A DNA stretch of 64,000 bases from Niveispirillum sp. GTDB taxonomy: Bacteria > Pseudomonadota > Alphaproteobacteria > Azospirillales > Azospirillaceae. The stretch is from NCBI RefSeq assembly GCF_017996735.1, contig NZ_JAGOGJ010000002.1:1-64000 (forward strand). The letters run 5' to 3'. Each line of letters starts with the position of its first letter. The stretch's first letter is position 1. The position numbers were made by a program, and so were the translations under genes. The notes below the pieces were generated by a model. It ran no database searches. It had not been told where the DNA came from and saw only the letters and a program-made list of their open reading frames with translations. Shown here piece by piece: positions 25,101 to 35,500 of the stretch.

Positions 25101-26800
25101 GTCACATCCCCGCTGTCGCCGCCGTGCGGCGAAAGGCGAACAAAATCATATTTGGCCAGGAACAGCAGGGCCGGCGCCAGACTGGCCTTGGTCCCGGCAT
25201 CGCAAGCTGCCGCCAGGTTACGAACCGACACAGCGGCCCCTTCCGGAAGAAAAGACAATACGGACTTCAAGACCGCGAGCCCCGGAAGAGCGGCATGGGC
25301 ATAGTTGACCATGCCGCTGGTATAAACAGCCTCCAACCGGTCGGCGGGCATTTCCGTCTTGCCCACCAGTGTGTCAAGCGCCAGCAGATGCGTGGGATAA
25401 TGCGCGAAGCTGCGGAACGGGTCGGGGCGCAGTGGCCAGGCGGCCCCCAGCGGCGGCGATTTCCATGATCCCATCGCCGCCCTTGCCCGGCGGGCCGCCA
25501 ATTCAGTTAACAAGTCCTTATAGGCACCGACCACGACGCGCCAGTCGAATGTTTCCCGGCTGCGGCGACGGCCAGCATCGCCCATACGGCGGCGCAGGCC
25601 GGGATCGGCGATCAGTGTCCGGAACGCCTGTGTGGTCTGCTCCACATCGACACTGACAAACTGACAGCTTTTGCCGCAATACATGTCATAGCTGTCGACG
25701 CCAAGGGCATGCCGCTCCGCCATGCCGGTCCCCAACGGCGATGGCAGCATCCAGGTGGAGACCCGGAACCCGTCGATACCGTCGCGCACCGTTTCCTTGT
25801 AGCCGTTCCAATCGGACACGACACAGGGCAGGCCCGCCGCCATCGCCTCGATCGGGGTAAGGCCGAATGTCTCCTGTATGTTGTCGGACAGGGAGCAGAA
25901 GATATCGGCCGCATGCCAGATGCCGTCACGCACACTATGATCCCGGCCATCCAGTACGTGATGCACGATATCCGGGCAAAGCAGCGCGACCGCCTGGTCA
26001 TAGGCGTCTTGGATATGTTTGCTGGCGAACCAGCCTGCCTCGATCAGATGCAGGCGTCCACCGGGCGGAAGGGCCGACCGCGCATTCTGCAGGGCGGTAT
26101 ACATCGCCATGGGGTGCGCCTTGGCATGGAAACTGAGCCGCCCCATGAAAAGAACCGCGACATCGGCTTCGCTGATAGCCAACCGATCGCGCCAGGCCTG
26201 ACGCAGGTCAGGCCTATGTTCATACCGGTCGCACGCCACCCCCAGCGGTATGACGGGAAGCTGCGGCAGGCGCAGGCGCGCCGTGGACGGAACCGACAAA
26301 CGCTCCGCCAGATAGGATGCCTGATCCGTCAGGGTCTGGACCACCATGCTCTTCACGGCTTGCGACGTACAGATCAGGGCGTCCCACTCCTCGACGGGGG
26401 CGATCAGCAGGTCCCCAATATGATCCAGGGCAGAACTGGACGCGGTCGTATGCGTCAGGCCCAGAACCGAGAAGGCGTCCGGCCGGACACGGGCACGCCG
26501 GGCCCAGGCATGCTGACCGATATTCGGCCCCGGGAGGATCACGCCGCCGGCGGCAGACAGCGTTTCCGGCATCTCCTGGCGATGGGCATGGACCGGCCCA
26601 CGCCAGCCCAGCGCGCGGACTTCAGCCCCGAACGCCTCGGCATGGCGGATATCACCGACCTGACAATGCAACGCCTCGAAACCACCGTGACGAACCCAGC
26701 CGCGCAGGAACCCCTCTCCGGCGGCATGCCGGCCCATCAGCTTGGGGCTCTTTGTATCGAATCCTTCCGGATGGAAGAAAATCGCGGCATTACCTGTCAA
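25097..26800 (-). CDS. glycosyltransferase family 4 with C-terminal extra domain
   Basis: 567 residues from TTG 26800, which has GGAG seven bases upstream; a TTG at 26806 is too close to that site. The GT-B core covers about residues 1-420: RADVAVLFMGRLSFHAKAHP-type strand at the start of the C-terminal half, ADIFCSLSDNIQETFGLTPIEAMAAGLP with the EX7E motif, and VSDWNGYKETV. The last 130 residues (from about 440) are an extra helical domain ending in LLFLAKYDFVRLSP, which reads like a small winged helix. The extra domain could be for oligomerisation or for binding the acceptor. It is next to DUF6165 and a GT9-like gene, all on one strand. Confidence 0.85.
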   Translation of the reverse strand: MTGNAAIFFHPEGFDTKSPKLMGRHAAGEGFLRGWVRHGGFEALHCQVGDIRHAEAFGAEVRALGWRGPVHAHRQEMPETLSAAGGVILPGPNIGQHAWARRARVRPDAFSVLGLTHTTASSSALDHIGDLLIAPVEEWDALICTSQAVKSMVVQTLTDQASYLAERLSVPSTARLRLPQLPVIPLGVACDRYEHRPDLRQAWRDRLAISEADVAVLFMGRLSFHAKAHPMAMYTALQNARSALPPGGRLHLIEAGWFASKHIQDAYDQAVALLCPDIVHHVLDGRDHSVRDGIWHAADIFCSLSDNIQETFGLTPIEAMAAGLPCVVSDWNGYKETVRDGIDGFRVSTWMLPSPLGTGMAERHALGVDSYDMYCGKSCQFVSVDVEQTTQAFRTLIADPGLRRRMGDAGRRRSRETFDWRVVVGAYKDLLTELAARRARAAMGSWKSPPLGAAWPLRPDPFRSFAHYPTHLLALDTLVGKTEMPADRLEAVYTSGMVNYAHAALPGLAVLKSVLSFLPEGAAVSVRNLAAACDAGTKASLAPALLFLAKYDFVRLSPHGGDSGDVT

Positions 26801-26863
26801 ATCCAATCTCCGCTCGGGGTGTGGCGCAACCGCCGAGGCATTGGCCGGCCTGCCCCTCCACCC

Positions 26864-27268
26864 TCAATAGGGCTTGTACGATTTTTCCTCAACAATCGCG
26901 CTGCCCAGCAGCAGGTTGATGTCCTTCTTGATACGGGCGCGTTCGTCGTTCTTCATATAGACCTGCCGCGCCAGATGGATAAAATCGTCGCCGAAGGTCT
27001 TTTCCCGTTCGCAGCGGCGCTTGCCGTCCTCAATGTCCCAAAGCTGGGAATTGATATCGTGCAGCGCATCGACCAGCGCATCAAGACCGGCCGGGAACTG
27101 CGCGCGGTCGCCAACGACCTTCTCGATTTCCACCCGCTCGCGGTTGACATTGCGAACCTTCTCCGGATCGCCGATGCGGGCCTCCTTGATGACCAGGATG
27201 GTCCATTTGTCAAAAACCTCACCCCAGGCCACAGGCAGAAGGGGAATATCGGTCCAGCTCTTGGACAT
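26864..27268 (-). CDS. DUF6165 family protein
   Basis: 134 residues, the normal size. The family pattern is plain: LLPVAWGEVFDKWTILVIK, then RNVNRERVEIEK, the central LWDIEDGKRRCEREKTFGDDFI with LARQVYMKNDERARIKKDI, and the closing NLLLGSAIVEEKSYKPY. The protein is helical and charged, without membrane segments. The biochemical role is unknown to me; members occur next to glycosyltransferase and sugar genes. ATG 27268 has GGGAG seven bases upstream. It is followed by the second GT4 after 63 bases and preceded by the GT9-like gene after 36 bases. Confidence 0.85.
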   Translation of the reverse strand: MSKSWTDIPLLPVAWGEVFDKWTILVIKEARIGDPEKVRNVNRERVEIEKVVGDRAQFPAGLDALVDALHDINSQLWDIEDGKRRCEREKTFGDDFIHLARQVYMKNDERARIKKDINLLLGSAIVEEKSYKPY

Positions 27269-27304
27269 GGGTCCACTCCCTTGATGAGCTGCCGGTACCA
27301 GCGG

Positions 27305-29416
27305 TCAGCTAAATTGCACACGCTTCAGGCCCTGGACCTTCACCTGGTCACCCACGGCCAGCAGGATCGTCGTCTCTGATTTTCCAGGCTCAAGCTGTTC
27401 GACCCAGCATTGATATTTGATCGGCATCAGCATCGTGGCGATGTCTCGCACATCCTGCAATACGGAGAGCGGACCGATCAGCACCGGGGTTTTCAGGCGT
27501 TCCAAGGTCCCCATCGCCGACTCCAGCGCCAGCTTCCAATGCGCCGGCGCCGTCAGGATCAGGCTGTTCAGCACCTGTAGGTCCATACTGTCGATGCTGA
27601 CCGGCTTGACACCCTTCTTCCGGTTCATCCGGCCCCAGATGGCGGGATTGGTTTCGGCCAGCACATCCTCACCCGGGAACCCGGCCTGCTCCACCTTGCC
27701 GGGGATCGTGTCATGATATTCGACATGCACGCCGTTGGCGGCCTTGTCCAGGATATCCATGTCAATCAGCCGGCGGCGGGCTTCGCGCGGCTCGAAAATG
27801 TCAAGATGACCCGAATGCTCAAGATGCTGCGCAATGGCAACCGGCAACATGCTTTGACCGGGCGTCACCATGATCACCCGGCTGCGGGGCCGGATCAGGT
27901 TTCGGGAAATCTCGATCAGCCGTTGCTGCGCGCGGGTCCAGACGTCCGGTGTGTTTTCATAGGGCAGGAAACGACCATGGCCCGTTTGACGGTAGCGCGC
28001 CTTCTGATGCTGGCCAAAAACCATCCGTGTGCCGTTATGGCCGGGCGCGCTGCCACGGGCCGCCATCCGTTCCTGCAGAAGCTTGTAAACCTCTTCCGCA
28101 TCCAGACGGCTCCAGGCCTCCGTATAGACGTCCTTGATCTCGTTCCATTCCTCGTCGGTGTTGGTCTTGAACCGCTTATACGCCGGCAAGGTCTCCCCAT
28201 CCGGGATCAGAATGCCCTTGTGATGGGGATAATAGGGATAGGCATAGGGATCGATTGAGGCGAACAGGCCGACACTGGGCACATTGGCGCAATCCGCCGC
28301 GTGCAGCGCAAAACTGTCGACGCTGATCATGCCGTCCATATGGGCAACCAGAGCCGCGAACTTGGTGGCCGAATTGATTTCCTTGGAAAGGTTGACCAGA
28401 CGCGGATGGTCCAGCTTGATCTCCCGATCAATGATGATCGTGACGTCGGGCGCCACCTTCAGCAGCCGCTTCAGGAACTTCGGCACATGATCATCGGCAA
28501 AGGTTCGCAATGGCACGCTGGCCTTGGGATTGAAGAAGATCTTCTTGCCCTTGATGCCCTGCAGGATACGCGTCACTTCCTGCCAGATTGGCCATTGGTG
28601 ATGCATGATGTTGCGCTTGTCCGGTGCCGGCACCGCCGCCGGATCCAGGCCGCACCACCACAGGTACCAGTCGGAAATGGCCATTTCCGTGATGCGGGGC
28701 AGTGCGATCAGCCCACTAAAATCGAAATAGGCGTCATACCGCCCGAAATCCAGAATGCTCGGGCCGATCAGATGCTGGTCACCCACCCAGTCGTCATGCC
28801 CGGCAATGTCGAAATTTGCCACCCCGGCATTGGCGCCGAGCAGAAGATCAATGACAAAACTATCCAGATGCTGCTTCAAGTATTTGGCGATGTAACGCAA
28901 GGCCGTCATACCCAGCATCGTATCACCGAGATTGGTACCGAAAGCGTTCACCACCGCCAGGTGGAAATGCTTGCGGCCCGGGTGCCGCGCCTTCAACGCC
29001 TGCAACTGCATGGCCAGGACATCGCCGTCATCGGGATGCCGGAACAGACCGTCACCGAAAAAACGGCTTGATACGCGGCCCAGCCGTGGCGGCAAACCAG
29101 ACCAGCTCAGCAACGCACCTTCATTGACGGTCGTCAGGAACTGCGGCATCGCCGGCTTGCCGTCGCCGTCCCCCGAACCGGTCGGGCCCTCCGGCTTGTC
29201 GCCGTCGCCGGACGTGTTCAGGTCCAGGATCTCATCTTTGGGCTGCTTGTTCTTGTAATCCTGCTCCATGGCCTTGCGGACCATATCGGCTTCGGCCCCG
29301 ATATCGATGATCAGCCGGTCGAGCGGCACCTCACCCTGCATTGTCCCGCCCAGATAGCGCCGAGTGAAACGGGATGTGCTGAGGGTGAAATCTTCTGCAA
29401 CCAGAAACGCGTGCAT
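27305..29416 (-). CDS. GT9-like glycosyltransferase fused to a methyltransferase-like domain
   Basis: 703 residues. Residues 1-130 are a variable leader with an acidic Gly-rich linker. Residues about 145-440 look like a heptosyltransferase (GT9): AVVNAFGTNLGDTMLGMTALRYI (G-D-x-x-x-x-P/A-type N-terminus), INSATKFAALVAHMDGMISVDSFALHAADC and VPSVGLFASIDPYAYPYYP, the usual nucleotide-sugar region with a conserved Asp in VDS. Residues about 505-680 look like a Rossmann methyltransferase: VIMVTPGQSMLP, LDIFEPREARR (acidic loop of the cofactor site) and SIDSMDLQVLNSLIL, similar to FkbM-type enzymes. Missing are a membrane helix and signal peptide, so it is cytoplasmic. It starts 48 bases after the terminator of the giant gene. 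Annotation of the second half is tentative. Confidence 0.65.
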   Translation of the reverse strand: MHAFLVAEDFTLSTSRFTRRYLGGTMQGEVPLDRLIIDIGAEADMVRKAMEQDYKNKQPKDEILDLNTSGDGDKPEGPTGSGDGDGKPAMPQFLTTVNEGALLSWSGLPPRLGRVSSRFFGDGLFRHPDDGDVLAMQLQALKARHPGRKHFHLAVVNAFGTNLGDTMLGMTALRYIAKYLKQHLDSFVIDLLLGANAGVANFDIAGHDDWVGDQHLIGPSILDFGRYDAYFDFSGLIALPRITEMAISDWYLWWCGLDPAAVPAPDKRNIMHHQWPIWQEVTRILQGIKGKKIFFNPKASVPLRTFADDHVPKFLKRLLKVAPDVTIIIDREIKLDHPRLVNLSKEINSATKFAALVAHMDGMISVDSFALHAADCANVPSVGLFASIDPYAYPYYPHHKGILIPDGETLPAYKRFKTNTDEEWNEIKDVYTEAWSRLDAEEVYKLLQERMAARGSAPGHNGTRMVFGQHQKARYRQTGHGRFLPYENTPDVWTRAQQRLIEISRNLIRPRSRVIMVTPGQSMLPVAIAQHLEHSGHLDIFEPREARRRLIDMDILDKAANGVHVEYHDTIPGKVEQAGFPGEDVLAETNPAIWGRMNRKKGVKPVSIDSMDLQVLNSLILTAPAHWKLALESAMGTLERLKTPVLIGPLSVLQDVRDIATMLMPIKYQCWVEQLEPGKSETTILLAVGDQVKVQGLKRVQFS

Positions 29417-29463
29417 GGGAACCCTTCGACCGTATCCAGATTTTTGCTGTACGCCGCTTGTAG

Positions 29464-29496
29464 AAAACCCGCCGCCCCCTCTCGGGAGCGGCGGGC
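29464..29496 (-). terminator. Rho-independent terminator after the giant RTX gene
   Basis: On the minus strand a hairpin with 8-bp perfect GC stem (arms 29495-29488 and 29475-29468) extended by inner pairs, then TTTT (29467-29464). It separates the giant gene from the downstream glycosylation and secretion genes. Confidence 0.85.
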
Positions 29497-29538
29497 TTCC
29501 TTAACTCAACCCGTTTCTTCAGGGGTAACTTCGGTGAT

Positions 29539-32500
29539 TTAGATCACGAAGTTGCTGATATCCAGGTCGTTGACCGTGTTGGAAGCGGCCAGATTGACCG
29601 TACCGAGGAGACGGACATCATCGGCCGAGAAGCTTGCGCCGGTGCCATCCAGCGACGAGTCCACCAAGTAAACCTGGAAGGCCGAATCACCGCCGCTGGC
29701 TGCCAACAGAACGATGTGACCGCTGCCCGTGGAGAAGTTGATCTCAGTGTTGCCGGTACCGATATTACCGGTACCGAAGGTTTGGCCGATCACAACACCC
29801 AGATCAAAGCTGGTCGCACCGGTAGTCAGGTTCGCCAAGACAATACCGGAACCGTTGCCAAAGCCAGCGGTCACAGTACCATCGGCCAGAGCATCGAAGT
29901 TCAGCACGTCGCCCGTCGTCGCACCGGCGTCGAAGCCGCTGAACGTCAGGCCACTCACCGTCGTCTCGAAGCCCGTACCAAAGACGATCGTATCAGCGCC
30001 ACCCGTACCCAGGTCGATGACATCGCCCGAGGTCCAGGAGGTGAAGGTGGTGGTGGCACCCGTGTGGGTGGCACCACCGACCAGGATCACGTCGCTGCCG
30101 GCATCACCCAGCACCACCGTGTTCACGCCGCTGCTGCCAGTAACCGAGTCGATGTTGGTGATGGTAACGATCTGACCCGAGGACGCGAAGACCAGGGCAT
30201 CCGTACCCGAACCACCATCGACCGAACCGGTGACCCCACCGCTACCCGTGACCGTCAGCGTGTCGTTCCCGCTGCCCAGGGAGAAGTTGAAGGACGCGCC
30301 GGACGCCTGACCAGAGAACGTGATGTTGTCGTTACCGGTCGTGCCAGTCAGCGTGAACAGACCACCGCTATCACTAACCGTGACAGAGGTCGAGGTGCCG
30401 TTCAGCGTAACGTTTTCGATGACGTTGCCCGTCGTAGCCAACAGGAACAGGTTGCCGCCAGTGTCCGTCACAGTCAGCGCGCCGGTGTTCACGATGCCGA
30501 CATAGTCGTCGTTTGCACTACCGGAAACCGTAAAGCCACCGGAGGCATCACTAACAATGATCGCACCGGTTGCGCCGCTCAGGGTGACAACATCCGCGCC
30601 GGTCGAACCCATGACCATCACGTAGCCGCCAGTGCCGTTGGTTACCACCGTGAAGCCACCAGTGTCACCCGCACCCAGGATCACACTGTTGGCGCCCGAA
30701 GCGGCAGCAGTGATCGTGTTGATCCCGTTCACCGTCACCGAGTTACCGCTGCCGCTGAAGGTCACGCTGTCGGTGCCGTCGCCGCCAGTGTAGACAACAC
30801 CGGTGGAACCGCTGGTGAGGACCAGAACGTCATCGCCCGAACCACCGGAGAAGACAACGCCGGTCGTCGCCACGGACAGGGTGAGCGTGTCGTTACCGTC
30901 ACCACCGACCACGGTGCCCGAACCGGTACCGGACAGGGAGATCAGGTCCGCACCCGTCGAACCGTTGATCGTGAAGCCACCGGAGCTATCGACCACCGTG
31001 ATGGCGCCGGTGTTGCCGGAACCGATCGTGATGGTATCAGCACCCACCGCACCGGTAACCGTGAAGCCACCACCATTATCGGTAACCGTGATCGCCGTCG
31101 TGCCGCTGAGCGTGACAGCGTCCACACCGGACGAACCAACAACCGTTTCCACATCAGACAAGCGAGCGGTGTTGCCGCCGGTGCTGAGGAAGGTAACCGT
31201 GTCGTTGCCGGCGCCGCCGGTGATCGTGGCGCTGGTGACGGCACCGCTGAACGTGATGGTGTCGTTACCGCTACCCAGATCGTAGGTGTGGTTGGTGACA
31301 GCCGACTTGACAGCGATCGTGTCAGCACCGGAGAACCCGGTCAGGGTCAGACCCGACGTATCGCTAACCGCGATGGCCGTCGCATCCTTCAGAACCACAT
31401 AGTTATACGTGGCACCGTCACCGTTGTAGTTTTCGACCGAGGTCAGCTCAACAGTACCGGTACCCGTGTGGTTTACGGTGTCACGGTTGGTAGCGCCGCC
31501 GATGACGACACCCGTACCGGACGAGTCACCCACCGTCAGGTTCAGAGCGACCGCCGAGGTGGTCAGACCCGTGGTGCCCTGCAGGGTCAGATAAAGATCA
31601 TCGCCCTGGAGCAGACCGTTGCCATCGACGTCCACAACCAGCTGGTTGGTGCTGGTGATGTAGACATACTGGCCGCGGTTGGTGCCGTTCTGACCGGTCA
31701 GCAGCGACAGAGCTTCAGCATAGGTGCCGCTGGCGCCCTTGAAGGTGTTGTCGACGCGGAAATCACCCGACAGGGTCAAGTCCAGACGAATGACGTCACC
31801 CGAAGAGAAGTCCGTGATCACGTCGACGCCGGTGCTGGTCGAGGTGCCCGGGCTGACGACGAACACGTCATTGCCGGCGCCGCCGGTCAGCGTGTCGACA
31901 CCCGAACCACCGACAAGCGTATCATCGCCGTCGCCACCGACGAGGACGTCGTTACCGGCGCCACCATCGATATAGTCGTTACCAGCGCCACCCGAGATGC
32001 TGTCGGCAGCGGAACCACCGTAGATCTCGTCGCTGCCAGCACCACCCAGAACCGTCACGCGGCCCGAACCTTCATTGGTGAAGCTGAAGGATTCGCCGGT
32101 GCCGTTGAGAGCCTGTGCATCGACCAGAACAGCAGCACCGCTGTTGAAGCCATTGTTCAGCGTCAGCGTCACGGTACCCGTGCTGCCCGTGCCCGTGGCG
32201 GCGTCAACAACCGTGATCTGCTCGATCCCGACGACGCCGGAGCCCAGCGTGCCTTCGAAGGCAACGCCCGAACCGGAGGTGCCGGCGCCATTGCCGATGA
32301 CGACCGTGTCGTAACCCGAACCACCCACCAGCTTGTCTGCCGAGTTCAGGTCCGCATCGCCAGTAAAGGTGAAGACGTCGCTGCCCGCACCACCGGTCAG
32401 ATCCACATTGCCATCGTTCAGCGACGCCAGGAAGGTCACGCCAGAAGAGAAGCCCGCAGCATTGACCTTGACAGCACCACTACCATCAGCCAGCACCACG

Positions 32501-35500
32501 GTGTTGATGCCAGCCGCCTGAGCGCGGGTGTCGAGGGTGACCTGACCGGAATTATCGGCCAGAGACAGACGCTCAACGCTGGTGACGTTCAGGAAGGCCA
32601 GATCGCCCAGACCGCTGGTCTGATCGACCGACAGGGTGTCGGTGCCCGAACCGCCGGCAACCGTGTCGTTACCGTCGAAGAACAGACCGAAGGACAGCGT
32701 GTCGTCGCCGTCACCACCATCCAGACGATCGAAGCCGGAACCGGCGATCAGCAGGTCGTTGCCAGCGCCACCGCTCAGCACGTCATTGCCGGCGCTGCCG
32801 GTGATGCTGTCGGCGGCCGCGCCACCCGTCACCGTCACGGTGCCGGAGGACAGCGACGCGTTGAAGGTGAAGGTCTCATCCAGGCCCGACGCACCAGCAT
32901 CCAGCGAGGAAGCATCGACGGTCACGGACTTGGCATAACCAGATGCCAGCGTCAGCGAGACGTCCTTACCAGCGCCCGTGGCACCCGTGCCCGAACCATC
33001 GCCAGCATCAATGATGTTGATGATTTCGACGTTGCTCGCGGCATGCAGGGTCACAGCCGTGGCGCTGCCGCTGATGCCAGCAGTGGCGCCGGTCAGGTTC
33101 AGCGTATCGGTGCCCGAACCGCCGAAGATCACCTGCGTGCCAGCGGCACCCATGGCGGCATCGGTGACATTAACGGTCAGCGCGACATTGGCGCCGGTGT
33201 TAACGACCGTGTCACCAGAACCCAGGGTCACCGTCGTGGCGCCGGTGTAACCCGAAGCCAGCGTCAGCGTATCAGCACCGGAATTGGCGCTCAGGTCGAA
33301 GGTGTTGAACTGGATCGGGGAGTTCAGGATGGCTTCGCCGCTGAACACCAGACGCTCAACATTGACCACGCCCGTCAGCATGGCCGAGGTGACCGTGCCG
33401 CTGGACAGGTACAGGGTGTCGATGCCCGAACCGCCGTCGATGACAACGCCCGAGGTCAGCGCGCCGGACAGGATGAACGTGTCATCGCCATCGCCGCCCG
33501 ACAGGACATTGTTACCACCGGCCGACGCGTCGATCGTGTCGTTACCCGCACCACCGAACACGGTGTTGTTGCCGGAACCAAGCGTGATCGTGTCGGCACC
33601 CGCACCACCGGTGACAAGCAGCTTGCCGTTGGTTTCAGCGGTGCTGTTCAGGGTCAGGCCGAAACCGGTACCCAGCGCGCCGCCGTCAACAACCAGCGTG
33701 CCGCTGGCGGCGACATTGTCATTGTGCGTGGTCAGGGTGAGGCCCGTGGCGCCGCCCGTCGACTGCACAACGATCTTGTCAACACCAGTGATGCCGCTGC
33801 TCAGCGTAGCCGCCAGCGCACCGGTACCAGAAGCCGTGATAACCAGCGTATCGCTGGTCTGGCCCGTGCCGGTGCCGGCAGTGATGGTGGTACCGGTCAG
33901 GCCGGCACCGGCGCTGGTCACCGTCGCATTGACGGTCACCGTGGCGGAACCGCTGGCGGAGACAACCACGCTATCCGTGCCGGTCGAACCACCCAGCGTA
34001 ACCGCCAGGCTGCCCGTGTAACCGGTACCGACAACCAGGGAGACATTGCCGGAACCCGATTCGGTCACCGACACGATGCCGGCGGTCTGAGCGGCAGCAC
34101 CCAGCGTCACGGCGCTGGAACCCGACAGGCTCAGCACTTCGATCGAGCTGACATTACCGAAAGCGGCATCGGCAACGGTGCTGGCGGCATTGATCTTCAG
34201 CGTATCGCGACCGGCGCCACCATTGATGACGTCAAGCTGCGAACCGCCCGAAACGGTGGCGGCATTGAAGCCGGTGCCGAAATCGAACGTGTCGTCGCCC
34301 GAACCACCGGTGATCGTGACATGATCACCCGAGATCGAGTTCACCGTCAGGGCAGCGGTCAGACCGGAGCCATTCACGGCGGTGATGGCCGTACCAGCAC
34401 CCAGGTTCAGCGTGGTCGCCGCCGGGCCGCTGACATTGACCGTCACCGGCTTGTCGTTGCTGGAGATGCCCGTACCGAGCTGCACAAAGTTGCCAGCGCC
34501 GGACGAGGCAATGTTCAGCACCTCAATGCCATTGGCATTGTAGGTGGCCAGCGCGCCGGAGGAACCAACACCACCCAGCGACAGAGCCAGGGCGTCACCC
34601 GAACCCGACACCACCGACGTGGCGAAGTTCAGGCTGACATTACCGGCGCCCTTGGCATCGACGGCAACCAGCTTCTGCAGGTTGGCGAATTCCAGGGTCG
34701 AAGCGGCATTCACAGACGACGCGACGCTGATGTTGGTCAGCGCACTGTCGGTCAGCGACAGGTCGAAGGAAGCCGTGCTGCCGGTCCCGCCGCTGGCACC
34801 CAGCGAGCTGGACACAACGATACGCTCAATCCCGATCAGGGTCGGCGTAACCGAACCCGACGCCGTACCGGAAGAACCACCCGCCACGGAAATCGACAGC
34901 GTGTCCGTACCAGCACCACCGACCAGGCTGTCGCCAGCGGTCAGGGTGGTGGTCGTGGTGTCCTGGGCGTTTTCAGCCGTCAGGTTGAACGCACCGATGA
35001 AGGTATCGTTGGCGGTGTCGCCGACGAAGGCTGTGCCAGCATCGGCACCGGTGGTCAGGGTGATGGTCTTCGGGGTCACCGGCGCGGCGGCGTCGGTGAT
35101 GCCGACAACGTCAGAGGTCTTGACCGGCGTCAGGTTGATATCGAACAGGGTGACCTTGAAGCCTTCCAGGCCTTCCGTCACGCCGTCGGCGGTCGGGGTA
35201 ACCTTGAACTGCCAGGAGGTCGAACCGGCCGGAATCGTGACCTGACCGGTCACCGAGCCGAAATCGGAAGCGGAAGCGGCGTTCAGAGCGCCACCCTTGG
35301 TGTCGCCCGTCACGTTGAATGTGTAGGTCACATCATGGGACAGCGGGATGGACAGCGTCACGGTGAACACGGCGTCCTGACCTTCGGTCACGAAGGACGA
35401 GCCCGGGGTCACGGTCACGGTCGGATTCGGCGCCGGAACCGGACGGCCTTCGCCAATACCCCAGTTCAGGTAGTGGAACCAGCCGGCCTTGACGATGTCG

